Positions 16,232-25,270 of a stretch of 37,188 nt of DNA are shown here, in pieces. A program made the position numbers and the translations under genes. The notes beneath the pieces were generated by a model, which saw only the letters and a program-made list of their open reading frames with translations, had not been told where the DNA came from and did not search any database. Source of the DNA: an uncultured Faecalitalea sp. (GTDB lineage Bacteria; Bacillota_I; Bacilli_A; Erysipelotrichales; Erysipelotrichaceae); the NCBI GenBank assembly GCA_946408025.1, contig CAMJQJ010000011.1:1-37188 (forward strand), read 5' to 3'. How positions within the stretch are numbered: position 1 is the stretch's first letter; each line of letters opens with the position of its first letter.

Positions 16232-17932
16232 ATGTCTTTAACTCAAGAAAGATATGAAAAATGGGTAAATCACCCAAATCTAGATGCTCGTTATAAAGAT
16301 GTATTAGAAAATATGAACGAAGAAGAAAAAAACGATGCATTCTATACATTAATTGAATTTGGTACAGCTGGAATGAGAGGGCTTTTAGGTCCAGGTACAA
16401 ACCGTATTAATATTCATACGATTCGAAAAGCAACACAAGGGTATGCAAATTATATTATTGCCGCTGGTAAAGAAGCTTGTGAAAAAGGTATTGCCATTGG
16501 ATATGATAATCGTCATATGTCTCGAGAACTTGCATTTGACTGTGCTGACCTTTTAGCAAAAAATAATATCAGATCTTACGTATTTGAATCATTACGACCA
16601 ACACCTGAACTTAGTTTTGCGGTTCGTCATTTAGGATGCTTTGGTGGTATCATGATTACTGCAAGTCATAACCCAAAAGAATATAATGGATATAAGTTGT
16701 ATGATGATAAAGGATGCCAGTTGATTCCTTCTTTAGCTGCGCAGGTTATTGACCAAGTTAATGCGATCGAAGATGAATTAGCTATTGATGCAAATTGTAC
16801 AGAACAACAGAAAGAATTAATTACTGTTATTGGCAAAGATGTTGATGAAGAATACTATAAAAATGTTTTAAGCATTCAATTAAATCCAGATGTGAATAAA
16901 GATATTAAGATCGTATTCTCACCAGAACATGGTACAGCAAATATTCCTGTTCAAGAAGTGTATAAACGAGCAGGATATACTTGTATTCCTGTTGAAGAAC
17001 AATGCACACCGGATCCAGATTTTTCAAACACACCAACTCCAAATCCTGAACAACCAGGAGCTTATGAATTGGCTTTAGAATACGCAAAGAAAAATGATGC
17101 TGATTTGATCCTTGTATGTGATCCAGATGCAGATAGAATGGGTGTGGGTGTAAAACACAATGGAGAATATGTTGTATTAACTGGTAATCAGTCAGGTTCA
17201 GTAGAAATTGAATATATTTGTTCTCAGTTGACAAAACAGAATAAAATGCCTGAAAACCCTGTTATGTTTAATACAGTCGTAACGAGTGATCTTGGAGAAA
17301 AAGTTGCGGCTGACTATGGTGTTACGACTGAAAAGACATTAACTGGATTTAAATTCATTGGAGAAAAAGTTGCCAAATATGAAGTAACACATGAAAAAAA
17401 TTATGTATTTGGATATGAAGAAAGTTATGGATCTTTGATCAAACCATTTGTTCGCGACAAAGATGCTCCTCAAGCTTGTTTAATGTTGGCAGAAGCTTGT
17501 GCTTACTATAAACAGGAAGGGAAAGATCTTGTTGATGTATTAGATAGTTTGTACGATCGTCATGGAACATATGAAGAAAGTCAAGTTGCATTAACATTAT
17601 CTGGTGAAGCAGGAGCGAATCGTATTAAAGAAATTCTCGCAAATCTAAGAAAAGATTCTCCATCCGAAATTGGTGGAACTAAAGTTGTAAAGAGCGAAGA
17701 CTATAAAGAATGTGTGATCAAAGAGGGTGACAAAGTTTCTGAATTGACTGGTTTTACAAAATCAGATGTATTGAAATACTATCTAGAAGATGGAAGTTGG
17801 ATTGCGGTAAGACCTAGTGGAACTGAACCAAAATGTAAATTCTACTATTGTATCAAAGGAGCTTCTAAAGAAGATGCTCATAACAAGACAGTTCATTTCC
17901 AACAGGCGATGAAAGAATTAACACAATCATAA
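16232..17932 (+). CDS. Phosphoglucomutase/phosphomannomutase
   Basis: 'ASHNPKEYNGYKLY', 'DPDADRMGVGV', 'GYEESYGSLI', 'RPSGTEPKCKFYY'. Confidence 0.95.
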   Translation: MSLTQERYEKWVNHPNLDARYKDVLENMNEEEKNDAFYTLIEFGTAGMRGLLGPGTNRINIHTIRKATQGYANYIIAAGKEACEKGIAIGYDNRHMSRELAFDCADLLAKNNIRSYVFESLRPTPELSFAVRHLGCFGGIMITASHNPKEYNGYKLYDDKGCQLIPSLAAQVIDQVNAIEDELAIDANCTEQQKELITVIGKDVDEEYYKNVLSIQLNPDVNKDIKIVFSPEHGTANIPVQEVYKRAGYTCIPVEEQCTPDPDFSNTPTPNPEQPGAYELALEYAKKNDADLILVCDPDADRMGVGVKHNGEYVVLTGNQSGSVEIEYICSQLTKQNKMPENPVMFNTVVTSDLGEKVAADYGVTTEKTLTGFKFIGEKVAKYEVTHEKNYVFGYEESYGSLIKPFVRDKDAPQACLMLAEACAYYKQEGKDLVDVLDSLYDRHGTYEESQVALTLSGEAGANRIKEILANLRKDSPSEIGGTKVVKSEDYKECVIKEGDKVSELTGFTKSDVLKYYLEDGSWIAVRPSGTEPKCKFYYCIKGASKEDAHNKTVHFQQAMKELTQS

Positions 17933-17966
17933 GAGCAGGAATATTACAATTCCTGCTCTTTTTTAA
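17933..17966 (+). terminator. Intrinsic terminator after phosphohexomutase
   Basis: AGAGCAGGAAT-ATTACA-ATTCCTGCTCT followed by TTTTT. Confidence 0.9.
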
Positions 17967-17967
17967 G

Positions 17968-17998
17968 AAAGAAAAAAACAGCTGATTATCAGCTGTTA
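17968..17998 (-). terminator. Intrinsic terminator after aminotransferase gene
   Basis: Reverse strand AACAGCTGATAATCAGCTGTT followed by TTTTTT. Confidence 0.75.
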
Positions 17999-19156
17999 TT
18001 TAATTCTAGATGAAATAAAGTGTTCAATGCGATCACAAGCTTCTTTAATGTGATCTAAGCTGTAAGCATAAGAAATTCGTATAAATCCTTCTCCGCTTTC
18101 GCCAAAGGCTGTCCCTGGTACACAGGCAACCTTTTCTTCTTCAAGAAGCTTTTCACAAAATTCATCACTTGAAAGTCCGGTTATTTGAATGTTAGGGAAA
18201 ACATAGAATGTACCATGAGGCATGTTTGTTTTTAGTCCCATGCGATTTAAACGATTAACTAGTAAATTTCTTCGGTTTAAATAATCGTTTTTCATTACAA
18301 GTACATCATCTATTCCATTTTTTAGCGCTTCTAGACCAGCGTATTGTGCTGCTGTTGGAGCTGACATAATGATATACTGATGGATTTTTGTCATTTGTGA
18401 ACTGATTTCTTTGTTCGAAAGAATATATCCTAAACGCCATCCCGTCATGGCAAACGCTTTAGAGAATCCGTTTATGACAATGACCTGATCGCGGATTTCT
18501 TCAAACTGAGCCAAACTGGCGAATTCCTGATCAAAGCTGAGTTCTGCATAGATTTCATCACTTATAACATAGATTCCTGATTCCTTAATGATTGGAACAA
18601 GTTTTTCATAGTCTTCATATGTCATGACACCACCGGTTGGGTTGCTAGGGAAGTTGATCATTAAAGCCTTCGTTTTGTTCGTTATCGCTTTTTTTAGATC
18701 TTCTGGTAAAAGTTTGAAATCATTTTCTTCTTTTAACTGAATCATAACGCATTTACCGTCAGCTAACCCAACTGTTGGGGCATAGGCAACGTAATTAGGA
18801 TCAAGCATTATGACTTCATCACCGGGATTAAGAAGAGCTCTAAAGGCTAGATCAATGGCTTCTGACCCACCTACCGTTACTAATGTTTCGGTCTCGGGAT
18901 CATAGTTTTGGTTATAGCGATTTTTATGAAATTTGCAGATTTCTTGTCTTAGTTCTAATAAGCCTCGATTTGCGGTATAATGTGTTTTTCCTTGACTCAT
19001 GGAATAAATGGCATTTTCACAAATATGCCAAGGAGTATTAAAATCTGGTTCACCTACACCAAGAGAGATAACTCCTTCCATCGTATTGGCAAGGTCAAAA
19101 AATTTGCGAATTCCACTCGGCTTAATTTCTCTAACTTTTCTTGATAACTCTTTCAT
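17996..19156 (-). CDS. Pyridoxal-phosphate-dependent aminotransferase, class I/II
   Basis: 'SLGVGEPDFNTPWHI', 'NFPSNPTGGVM', 'SDEIYAELSF', PLP Lys in 'NGFSKAFAMTGWRLGY'. Confidence 0.93.
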   Translation of the reverse strand: MKELSRKVREIKPSGIRKFFDLANTMEGVISLGVGEPDFNTPWHICENAIYSMSQGKTHYTANRGLLELRQEICKFHKNRYNQNYDPETETLVTVGGSEAIDLAFRALLNPGDEVIMLDPNYVAYAPTVGLADGKCVMIQLKEENDFKLLPEDLKKAITNKTKALMINFPSNPTGGVMTYEDYEKLVPIIKESGIYVISDEIYAELSFDQEFASLAQFEEIRDQVIVINGFSKAFAMTGWRLGYILSNKEISSQMTKIHQYIIMSAPTAAQYAGLEALKNGIDDVLVMKNDYLNRRNLLVNRLNRMGLKTNMPHGTFYVFPNIQITGLSSDEFCEKLLEEEKVACVPGTAFGESGEGFIRISYAYSLDHIKEACDRIEHFISSRIK

Positions 19157-19647
19157 GGTGTCACGACCAATCTATTCTGTTCATCTTTTTCCTGATCAAC
19201 AATTACGATGCCACTTTGTTTATACTGTTTTAAAACGAATAATGTTTTTGTGCTGCGGACATCTTCAACACAGGCAATTTTATCGGATACAAAACGAGCA
19301 ACTTCAAACATTGTTTTACCTTGAACTAAACATAAAAAGTCACAATCTCCGCTTAATAGATACATCGTGTCTACCTCAGGATAATTCGCAATCAGAGCTG
19401 CAGTTTTATCATATCCTTTATTTCTTTGTGGAATGCAATCTACTTCTATATATGCAAGTACTTTTTCGTCTCGTAAAGCCTTATTATAATTAATAACAGT
19501 ATGGTAACCACAAATTATTTTTTCGTTTTCCAATTTTTTGATTTCTTTGGCAACCTCATCTTTATCCTCGTTAAGAATATCGGCAAGATCTTGACTTGTT
19601 AGTCGTGCATCATTTTCCAACAAATCTAATAATTTTGACTGATTCAT
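19153..19647 (-). CDS. Lrp/AsnC-family transcriptional regulator
   Basis: N-terminal HTH 'LLDLLENDARLTSQDLADILN' and RAM-like C-terminus; ATGA overlap with the aminotransferase gene. Confidence 0.88.
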   Translation of the reverse strand: MNQSKLLDLLENDARLTSQDLADILNEDKDEVAKEIKKLENEKIICGYHTVINYNKALRDEKVLAYIEVDCIPQRNKGYDKTAALIANYPEVDTMYLLSGDCDFLCLVQGKTMFEVARFVSDKIACVEDVRSTKTLFVLKQYKQSGIVIVDQEKDEQNRLVVTP

Positions 19648-19771
19648 AATGATCCTCCTTATATAGACATTATTTTAGCACTTTTTTTTATCGGAATAAA
19701 TATTGAGAATTTATCGAATTGAGGTTTGGATATTTTAACACATAATTTACACTTTTAGACTAGTTAATTCA

Positions 19772-19800
19772 TTGACAAACGAGTATCTAAATTCTATAAT
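19772..19800 (+). promoter_or_regulatory. Strong sigma-A promoter of gapA
   Basis: TTGACA (19772-19777), 17-nt spacer, TATAAT (19795-19800). Confidence 0.9.
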
Positions 19801-19831
19801 ATTGATGATTATTAAAGGAGGATTTACTGAT

Positions 19832-20845
19832 ATGACAGTAAAAGTTGCAATCAACGGATTTGGACGTATCGGACGTTTGGCTTTCCGTCAGATGTTTGGT
19901 GCTGAAGGGTATGAAGTAGTAGCTATCAACGATTTGACTAGCCCTAAAATGTTAGCTCATTTGTTGAAATACGATTCAACTCAGGGTACTTATGCTAAAG
20001 CTGACACAGTTACAGCTGGCGAAAATTCAATCACAGTTGATGGAAAAGAAATCACAATTTATGCAGAAGCTGATGCTTCTAAATTGCCATGGGGTGACCT
20101 TGGCGTAGATGTAGTTTTGGAATGTACAGGTTTCTATACTTCTAAAGCTAAAGCTGAAGCACACATCAAAGCAGGTGCTCGTAAAGTTGTTATCTCTGCT
20201 CCAGCAGGAAACGACCTTCCAACTATCGTTTACAATGTAAACCATGAAACTTTAACTCCAGAAGATACAGTTATCTCTGCAGCTAGTTGTACAACAAACT
20301 GCTTGGCTCCAATGGCTAATGCATTGAACAAATTGGCTCCAATCCAGTCTGGTATCATGACTACAGTTCATGCTTACACTGGTGACCAGATGACTCTTGA
20401 TGGACCTCAGCGTAAAGGTGACTTACGTCGTAGCCGTGCTGCTGCAGTTAACATCGTTCCTAACTCTACTGGTGCTGCTAAAGCTATCGGTCTAGTTATC
20501 CCTGAATTGAACGGAAAACTTATCGGTTCAGCTCAGCGTGTTCCAACTCCTACAGGATCTACAACTATCTTAGTTGCAGTTGTTGAAGGAAAAGTAACTG
20601 TAGACGAAATCAATGCTGCTATGAAAGCTGCTGCTACTGAATCTTTCGGTTACACTGAAGAACAGTTAGTATCTAGCGACATCATCGGTATGCGTTATGG
20701 TTCATTGTTTGATGCTACTCAGACAATGGCTCATGAAATGGCTGATGGAAACACTCATGTACAGGTTGTTTCTTGGTATGATAACGAAAACTCATACACT
20801 AGCCAGATGGTTCGTACAATCAAATATTTCTCTGAATTAAAGTAA
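19832..20845 (+). CDS. gap: Glyceraldehyde-3-phosphate dehydrogenase, type I
   Basis: '[18 protein letters not shown]', '[12 protein letters not shown]', '[15 protein letters not shown]'. True ATG 19832 after AAAGGAGG; the track's start at 19772 is the -35 box. Confidence 0.97.
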   Translation: MTVKVAINGFGRIGRLAFRQMFGAEGYEVVAINDLTSPKMLAHLLKYDSTQGTYAKADTVTAGENSITVDGKEITIYAEADASKLPWGDLGVDVVLECTGFYTSKAKAEAHIKAGARKVVISAPAGNDLPTIVYNVNHETLTPEDTVISAASCTTNCLAPMANALNKLAPIQSGIMTTVHAYTGDQMTLDGPQRKGDLRRSRAAAVNIVPNSTGAAKAIGLVIPELNGKLIGSAQRVPTPTGSTTILVAVVEGKVTVDEINAAMKAAATESFGYTEEQLVSSDIIGMRYGSLFDATQTMAHEMADGNTHVQVVSWYDNENSYTSQMVRTIKYFSELK

Positions 20846-20862
20846 GAGCTTGATGTATGATG

Positions 20863-20890
20863 AAAAGGATCCTTATGGATCCTTTTTTTT
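20863..20890 (+). terminator. Intrinsic terminator after gapA
   Basis: AAAAGGATCC-TTAT-GGATCCTTTTTTTT. Confidence 0.9.
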
Positions 20891-20961
20891 CTTCTATGTG
20901 CTTGCCTTGAAAAATAGGTGATTATAGGTTATTCTAAATATATTGAAACGAGGTGTGTTCC

Positions 20962-21135
20962 ATGGCAATTAAAACGCGGTTGATCGATGAAGATAGAGAT
21001 AATTTGACCAAAGATGTCAATGATTTAGACGCTGCATATTTAGAGCGTATGAAAGAAGATGGAATCGATCCAGAACTTTTAGCTCAATTCCGTGATCTAT
21101 CTCTAGAAATGGATGAACAAACACATTTAAAATAA
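20962..21135 (+). CDS. Small acidic protein of unknown function (57 aa)
   Basis: ATG at 20962 after ACGAGGTG RBS; 'MAIKTRLIDEDRDNLTKDVNDLDAAYLERMKEDGIDPELLAQFRDLSLEMDEQTHLK'; flanked by terminators. Confidence 0.65.
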   Translation: MAIKTRLIDEDRDNLTKDVNDLDAAYLERMKEDGIDPELLAQFRDLSLEMDEQTHLK

Positions 21136-21162
21136 CTTGTTTCAAACGGTATTTATGATCGA

Positions 21163-21189
21163 AGCATAGGTATTTACTTATGCTTTTTT
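21163..21189 (+). terminator. Probable intrinsic terminator
   Basis: AAGCATA-GGTATTTACT-TATGCTTTTTT. Confidence 0.65.
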
Positions 21190-21212
21190 ACACTATATGA
21201 AGGGGGCTCATT

Positions 21213-22562
21213 ATGAAATTATATAATAGTTATTCGCTGCAACTTGAAGAATTAAAACCAATTGAACCGGGGAAGGTATCCATGTATGTATGTGGGCCTA
21301 CGGTTTACAATTATCCTCATATCGGCAATGCTCGACCTATTGCGGTTTTTGATACATTAAAGAAAGCTTTAAGTGCTCAAGGATTGGATGTAACATTTGT
21401 TTCTAATTATACGGATGTTGATGATAAGATCATTAATGCGGCTATTGAAAACAATGTCTCAGAAAAAGAGATTACTGATAAATATATTGAGGCGTATAAT
21501 GAAGTTAGAAATAACTTGAATGCCGATCTTCCAGATGTAGCACCTAGAGTGACTGAAACGATGGATCAGATCATTGAATTCATTGATAAAATGGTAAAAA
21601 AAGGATCTGCATATGTTGTAGATGGAGATGTTTATTTCCGTGTAAGCAGTGATCCAAAATATGGTGAATTATCTCATCAAAAAATGGAAGATTTAATGGT
21701 TGGAGCTCGTATTGACGAAAATATAAAAAAAGAAAATCCATTAGATTTTACTTTATGGAAAGTTACAGATAAAGGAATCAAATGGGATTCACCTTGGTCA
21801 AAAGGACGTCCTGGTTGGCATACTGAATGTGTAGTTATGATTCAAAATGTATTTAAAAAGCCTTTGATTGATATTCATGGTGGCGGGTTGGATCTTAAAT
21901 TCCCACATCATGAAAATGAAGTTGCCCAATGTGAAGTATGTAATCATACACATCTTGCCAATATGTGGGTACATAATGGTATGATCAATATTGACGGTGC
22001 TAAAGTTTCTAAGTCTACGATGACGGAAGAACAAAAGAGCAAGTTATGGGCAAAAGATCTTATTGCGCATCATGGAGGTAATACGATTCGCTGGGTCTTG
22101 ATTTCTGCTCATTACAGAGCTCCGTTGAACCTGTCTGATGAAACCATTGATACAGCTAAAAAGGAATTAACAAAGATACAATCAGCTTATAAACAAGCTG
22201 TTGTAAAATTGCAACTTGCCAATTTTAAGAATATTGATTCTTATGATGAAGTTCTATGGACAAAGTTTATTGATGAGATCAATGATGATTTAAATACACC
22301 AAATGCCATTGCACAGGTGTTTGAAACAGTTAAAATTCTCAATCAATCTTTGCGTGTAAGAGAAATTGATGAAAATAAAGTTGCTTCTTTAGTAAATACT
22401 TTAGAAAAAATGATGTATGTTCTTGGTGTTAAATTAGATTATATTACATTAAGTGATGAAGATAAAACAACGTATCAGAAATGGCAGGATGCTAAAAAGG
22501 AAAAAGATTTCGCAAAAGCGGATGAATATAGAAACATCCTACAGGATAAAGGAATTCTATAA
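21213..22562 (+). CDS. cysS: Cysteinyl-tRNA synthetase
   Basis: 'MYVCGPTVYNYPHIGNARP', 'WHTECVVM', 'IHGGGLDLKFPHHENEVAQ', 'KVSKSTM'. Confidence 0.97.
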   Translation: MKLYNSYSLQLEELKPIEPGKVSMYVCGPTVYNYPHIGNARPIAVFDTLKKALSAQGLDVTFVSNYTDVDDKIINAAIENNVSEKEITDKYIEAYNEVRNNLNADLPDVAPRVTETMDQIIEFIDKMVKKGSAYVVDGDVYFRVSSDPKYGELSHQKMEDLMVGARIDENIKKENPLDFTLWKVTDKGIKWDSPWSKGRPGWHTECVVMIQNVFKKPLIDIHGGGLDLKFPHHENEVAQCEVCNHTHLANMWVHNGMINIDGAKVSKSTMTEEQKSKLWAKDLIAHHGGNTIRWVLISAHYRAPLNLSDETIDTAKKELTKIQSAYKQAVVKLQLANFKNIDSYDEVLWTKFIDEINDDLNTPNAIAQVFETVKILNQSLRVREIDENKVASLVNTLEKMMYVLGVKLDYITLSDEDKTTYQKWQDAKKEKDFAKADEYRNILQDKGIL

Positions 22563-22948
22563 TGGAAATTGTTACTGAGAATGCGACAAGTCTTGCCTGG
22601 ATCGGTGATGCAATCATGACACTCAAGGTTCGTGAACACATATTAAAAAAAGGGTATCGAAAAGCAGATATCCTACAAAAAAAGAGTGCTCGTATCTGTA
22701 GTGCCAAAGGACAGGCTTTTATCTTATCGACGCTTCGTGAGGAAAACTATTTTAACGATGAGGAATGTGAAATACTTCAAAGAGGAAGAAATGCTACGAT
22801 TCATTCTAAGGCAAAGAATGCGGATGGAAAAACTTATCTAGAAGCAACTGCATTGGAAGCTTTGATTGGATATTTATATTTATATGAACATCAAGATCGG
22901 CTTGAACAACTTTTAAATAAAGTAATAGAATATGGAGATAAACTATGA
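22562..22948 (+). CDS. mrnC: Mini-ribonuclease 3
   Basis: 'SLAWIGDAIMTLKVREHIL..GRNATIHSKAKNADGKTYLEATALEALIGYLYL'; follows cysS. Confidence 0.92.
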   Translation: MEIVTENATSLAWIGDAIMTLKVREHILKKGYRKADILQKKSARICSAKGQAFILSTLREENYFNDEECEILQRGRNATIHSKAKNADGKTYLEATALEALIGYLYLYEHQDRLEQLLNKVIEYGDKL

Positions 22949-23649
22949 TCGTATATGGAAAAAATGTTTTTACCATGATTGAAAAAGATGTAGATTTAAT
23001 TGAACAGATTTATCTATTAAAAGATATTAAAGATAAAAGAATCTTGCAGAGAGTACAAGCTCTAAAGCTTCCTTATACATTTTTAAGTCGTGCTCAGATG
23101 GATAAAAAAGCAGGAAATCCGCATCATCAGGGAATCATATGTGAGACGCAAGATATAAAGACATATTCTTATGAAGAATTATTAAAGAAAGCAAAAACTC
23201 CAGGCTTATTTGTAGCTTTGGATGGCATCCAAGATCCACATAATTTAGGAGCAATTTTAAGAACTTGTGACTGTACAGGTGTTCAAGGAGTTTTTATTAC
23301 TAAACATAATAGTTCTCCTTTAACTCCAACAGCAATTAAAGCTAGCACTGGTGCAGCATATACTGTGCCTGTTAGCATCGTTACTAATCTTTCGCAAACG
23401 TTACGGAATCTAAAAAAAGAAGGATACTGGGTCGTTGGTAGTGATATGGACAATGCCCGTGATTATCGAGAAGGTATCTATGATGTGCCTTTGGTCCTTG
23501 TGATTGGATCAGAGGGGAAGGGAATATCACCTTTGGTAAAAAAACAGTGTGACTATATGGTTTCATTGCCGATGGTAGGTACGATCACATCGTTAAATGC
23601 TAGTGTAGCGTGTGCTGTTTTACTGTACCAGATATTCTCAAATCGCTAA
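22945..23649 (+). CDS. rlmB: TrmH-family 23S rRNA 2'-O-methyltransferase (RlmB-like)
   Basis: 'ALDGIQDPHNLGAILRTCDCTGVQGVFI', 'VIGSEGKGISPLV', 'SLNASVACAVLLY'. Confidence 0.92.
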   Translation: MIVYGKNVFTMIEKDVDLIEQIYLLKDIKDKRILQRVQALKLPYTFLSRAQMDKKAGNPHHQGIICETQDIKTYSYEELLKKAKTPGLFVALDGIQDPHNLGAILRTCDCTGVQGVFITKHNSSPLTPTAIKASTGAAYTVPVSIVTNLSQTLRNLKKEGYWVVGSDMDNARDYREGIYDVPLVLVIGSEGKGISPLVKKQCDYMVSLPMVGTITSLNASVACAVLLYQIFSNR

Positions 23650-23680
23650 TTTACGTATTTGTAGAGAATAAAGGCGAAAT

Positions 23681-24277
23681 ATGAAGAAAGAAAATGTTAA
23701 TGAATTAATTTATAATTACTATCAAAAAGATGAATATGCACTAAAAGAAATTATTGAATTTTATCGACCAATGGCCATTAAAATATTACAGGAAAAATGT
23801 AATTTTCAAGATAATAGAACAGCCATCTATAAAGATGCTTTAAGTCGTGCAGACTATCTTCTTGTGAAATGTCTTGAACATTTTCGTTATGGATACAATG
23901 GTTCATTTACTTCGTTTTATCGTCGTTCCTTATACAATATGGTTGTTAATGTTGTTCGAAATTACTCACGTGAAAAAAACATTTCGTATAAAATGCTTCC
24001 GATCTATCACTATGTCAAAGAAGATTCAAAATATTTGGATTTAAATAATGCGATTCCGCAAAGTAATGAATCAGTACATGAAGAAGTCATGTTACAGCTT
24101 GAGGTAGAGGAAAAATTAACGAATGCGAAAAATGTGTTTACAGAGCAGGATTTAAAAATATTAAAGTTAAAACAGGAAGGTTTTAGTACTGCGTTTATTG
24201 CAGAAAAACTTCAAATGAATGTAAGAAGTGTTCGTTATCGCATAAATAAAATGAAAAAGTATATTTTATCAGATTGA
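23681..24277 (+). CDS. Sigma-70-family RNA polymerase sigma factor (positionally SigH-like)
   Basis: Region 2-like 'RADYLLVKCLEHFRYGYNGSFTSFYRRSLYNMVVNVVRNYSREK' and a C-terminal HTH; sits between rlmB and rpmG-secE-nusG, as sigH does in Bacillus. Confidence 0.72.
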   Translation: MKKENVNELIYNYYQKDEYALKEIIEFYRPMAIKILQEKCNFQDNRTAIYKDALSRADYLLVKCLEHFRYGYNGSFTSFYRRSLYNMVVNVVRNYSREKNISYKMLPIYHYVKEDSKYLDLNNAIPQSNESVHEEVMLQLEVEEKLTNAKNVFTEQDLKILKLKQEGFSTAFIAEKLQMNVRSVRYRINKMKKYILSD

Positions 24278-24331
24278 CAGAATGCTTGATTTGATGTTAC
24301 ATTTTATTAGTTACAAAAGGGAGGTAAGATT

Positions 24332-24481
24332 ATGGCTGACAAAGTAATCCTTACATGTACTGAATGTTTATCTAGGAACTATGTAACTGAAAAAAATAAA
24401 AAGACGCATTTGCAACGTCTTGAAATAAAAAAATACTGCCCAAAGTGTAAAAAGCACACTTTGCATAAGGAAACGAAGTGA
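24332..24481 (+). CDS. rpmG: 50S ribosomal protein L33
   Basis: Not in the ORF track because short: [49 protein letters not shown]; both CxxC pairs present; RBS GGGAGG. Confidence 0.93.
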   Translation: MADKVILTCTECLSRNYVTEKNKKTHLQRLEIKKYCPKCKKHTLHKETK

Positions 24482-24489
24482 GGGATATC

Positions 24490-24687
24490 ATGGCAAAAGA
24501 AAAAAAAGATCGAGTTTATTCACCAGCTGGTGTAATCAGAGAACTAAGAACAGTTAAATGGCCTACTTTTAAAGAATTGATGTCTACAAGTGGAATGGTC
24601 ATTCTTTTCACTTTATTATTTGGAGTTTATTTCTTTATTTGTGAATTGGTGGCTTCTGGTTTGATCAATTTTATTGTTAAAGCTTAA
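24490..24687 (+). CDS. secE: Preprotein translocase subunit SecE
   Basis: 'GVIRELRTVKWPTFKELMSTSGMVILFTLLFGVYFFICE'; between rpmG and nusG. Confidence 0.93.
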   Translation: MAKEKKDRVYSPAGVIRELRTVKWPTFKELMSTSGMVILFTLLFGVYFFICELVASGLINFIVKA

Positions 24688-24701
24688 TTTAGGAGGAAAA
24701 C

Positions 24702-25247
24702 ATGGCTGAATTGAAGAAAGAATGGTATGTAGTTAATACCTATGCTGGACAGGAAAATCGTGTTAAAGAAAATCTTGAACGTCGTGTAAAAACGATGGGT
24801 TTAGAAGATTCATTGTTTCAGATCGTTGTAGCGGAAGAAAAAGAAATTGAATATAAAAATGGTAAACCTGTTGAGAAAACTAAAAATCTATTCTCTGGTT
24901 ATGTACTTGTACAAATGATCATGACAGATGAAGCATGGTATGTAGTTCGTAACACTCCAGGCGTTACAGGATTTATTGGTTCTAGTGGTAAAGGGGCTAA
25001 ACCATTCCCTGTATCACAGGAAGAAATTGATTCTGTTTTGCGCCGCTTAGGACGCCAGGATATGTCTGTTCAGGTTGATTTTGAGGTTGGAGATACTGTA
25101 GAAATCTTAAATGGTGCATTTAAAAACAGTGAAGGAACTGTTGAAAAAATGGATGATGACAAGAAAGAGGCAACCGTTTTATTGATTTTATTCGGACGTG
25201 AAACACCTACGGATATTCCTTATATGGATCTAAAGAAAGTCGACTAG
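24702..25247 (+). CDS. nusG: Transcription termination/antitermination protein NusG
   Basis: 'KEWYVVNTYAGQENRVKENLERR', 'FSGYVLVQMIMTDEAWYVVRNTPGVTGFIG', KOW 'VGDTVEILNGAFKNSEGTV'. Confidence 0.97.
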   Translation: MAELKKEWYVVNTYAGQENRVKENLERRVKTMGLEDSLFQIVVAEEKEIEYKNGKPVEKTKNLFSGYVLVQMIMTDEAWYVVRNTPGVTGFIGSSGKGAKPFPVSQEEIDSVLRRLGRQDMSVQVDFEVGDTVEILNGAFKNSEGTVEKMDDDKKEATVLLILFGRETPTDIPYMDLKKVD

Positions 25248-25261
25248 ACTTTCTTTTTTTG
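25234..25261 (+). terminator. Intrinsic terminator overlapping the 3' end of nusG
   Basis: AAGAAAGTC-GACTA-GACTTTCTTTTTTT; the nusG stop lies in the hairpin. Confidence 0.75.
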
Positions 25262-25270
25262 GAGGTTGAA

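Noticed and set aside
16905-17234. 109-aa antisense ORF within the phosphohexomutase gene
   Set aside because: His/Leu-rich shadow ORF with no RBS or family resemblance.
19008-19493. 161-aa plus-strand ORF antisense to aminotransferase and Lrp genes
   Set aside because: Both minus-strand genes are strongly supported; this ORF has no recognisable domain.
19772-19831. N-terminal extension of GAPDH
   Set aside because: The TTG start is the -35 box and the extension spans the -10; AAAGGAGG precedes the ATG at 19832.
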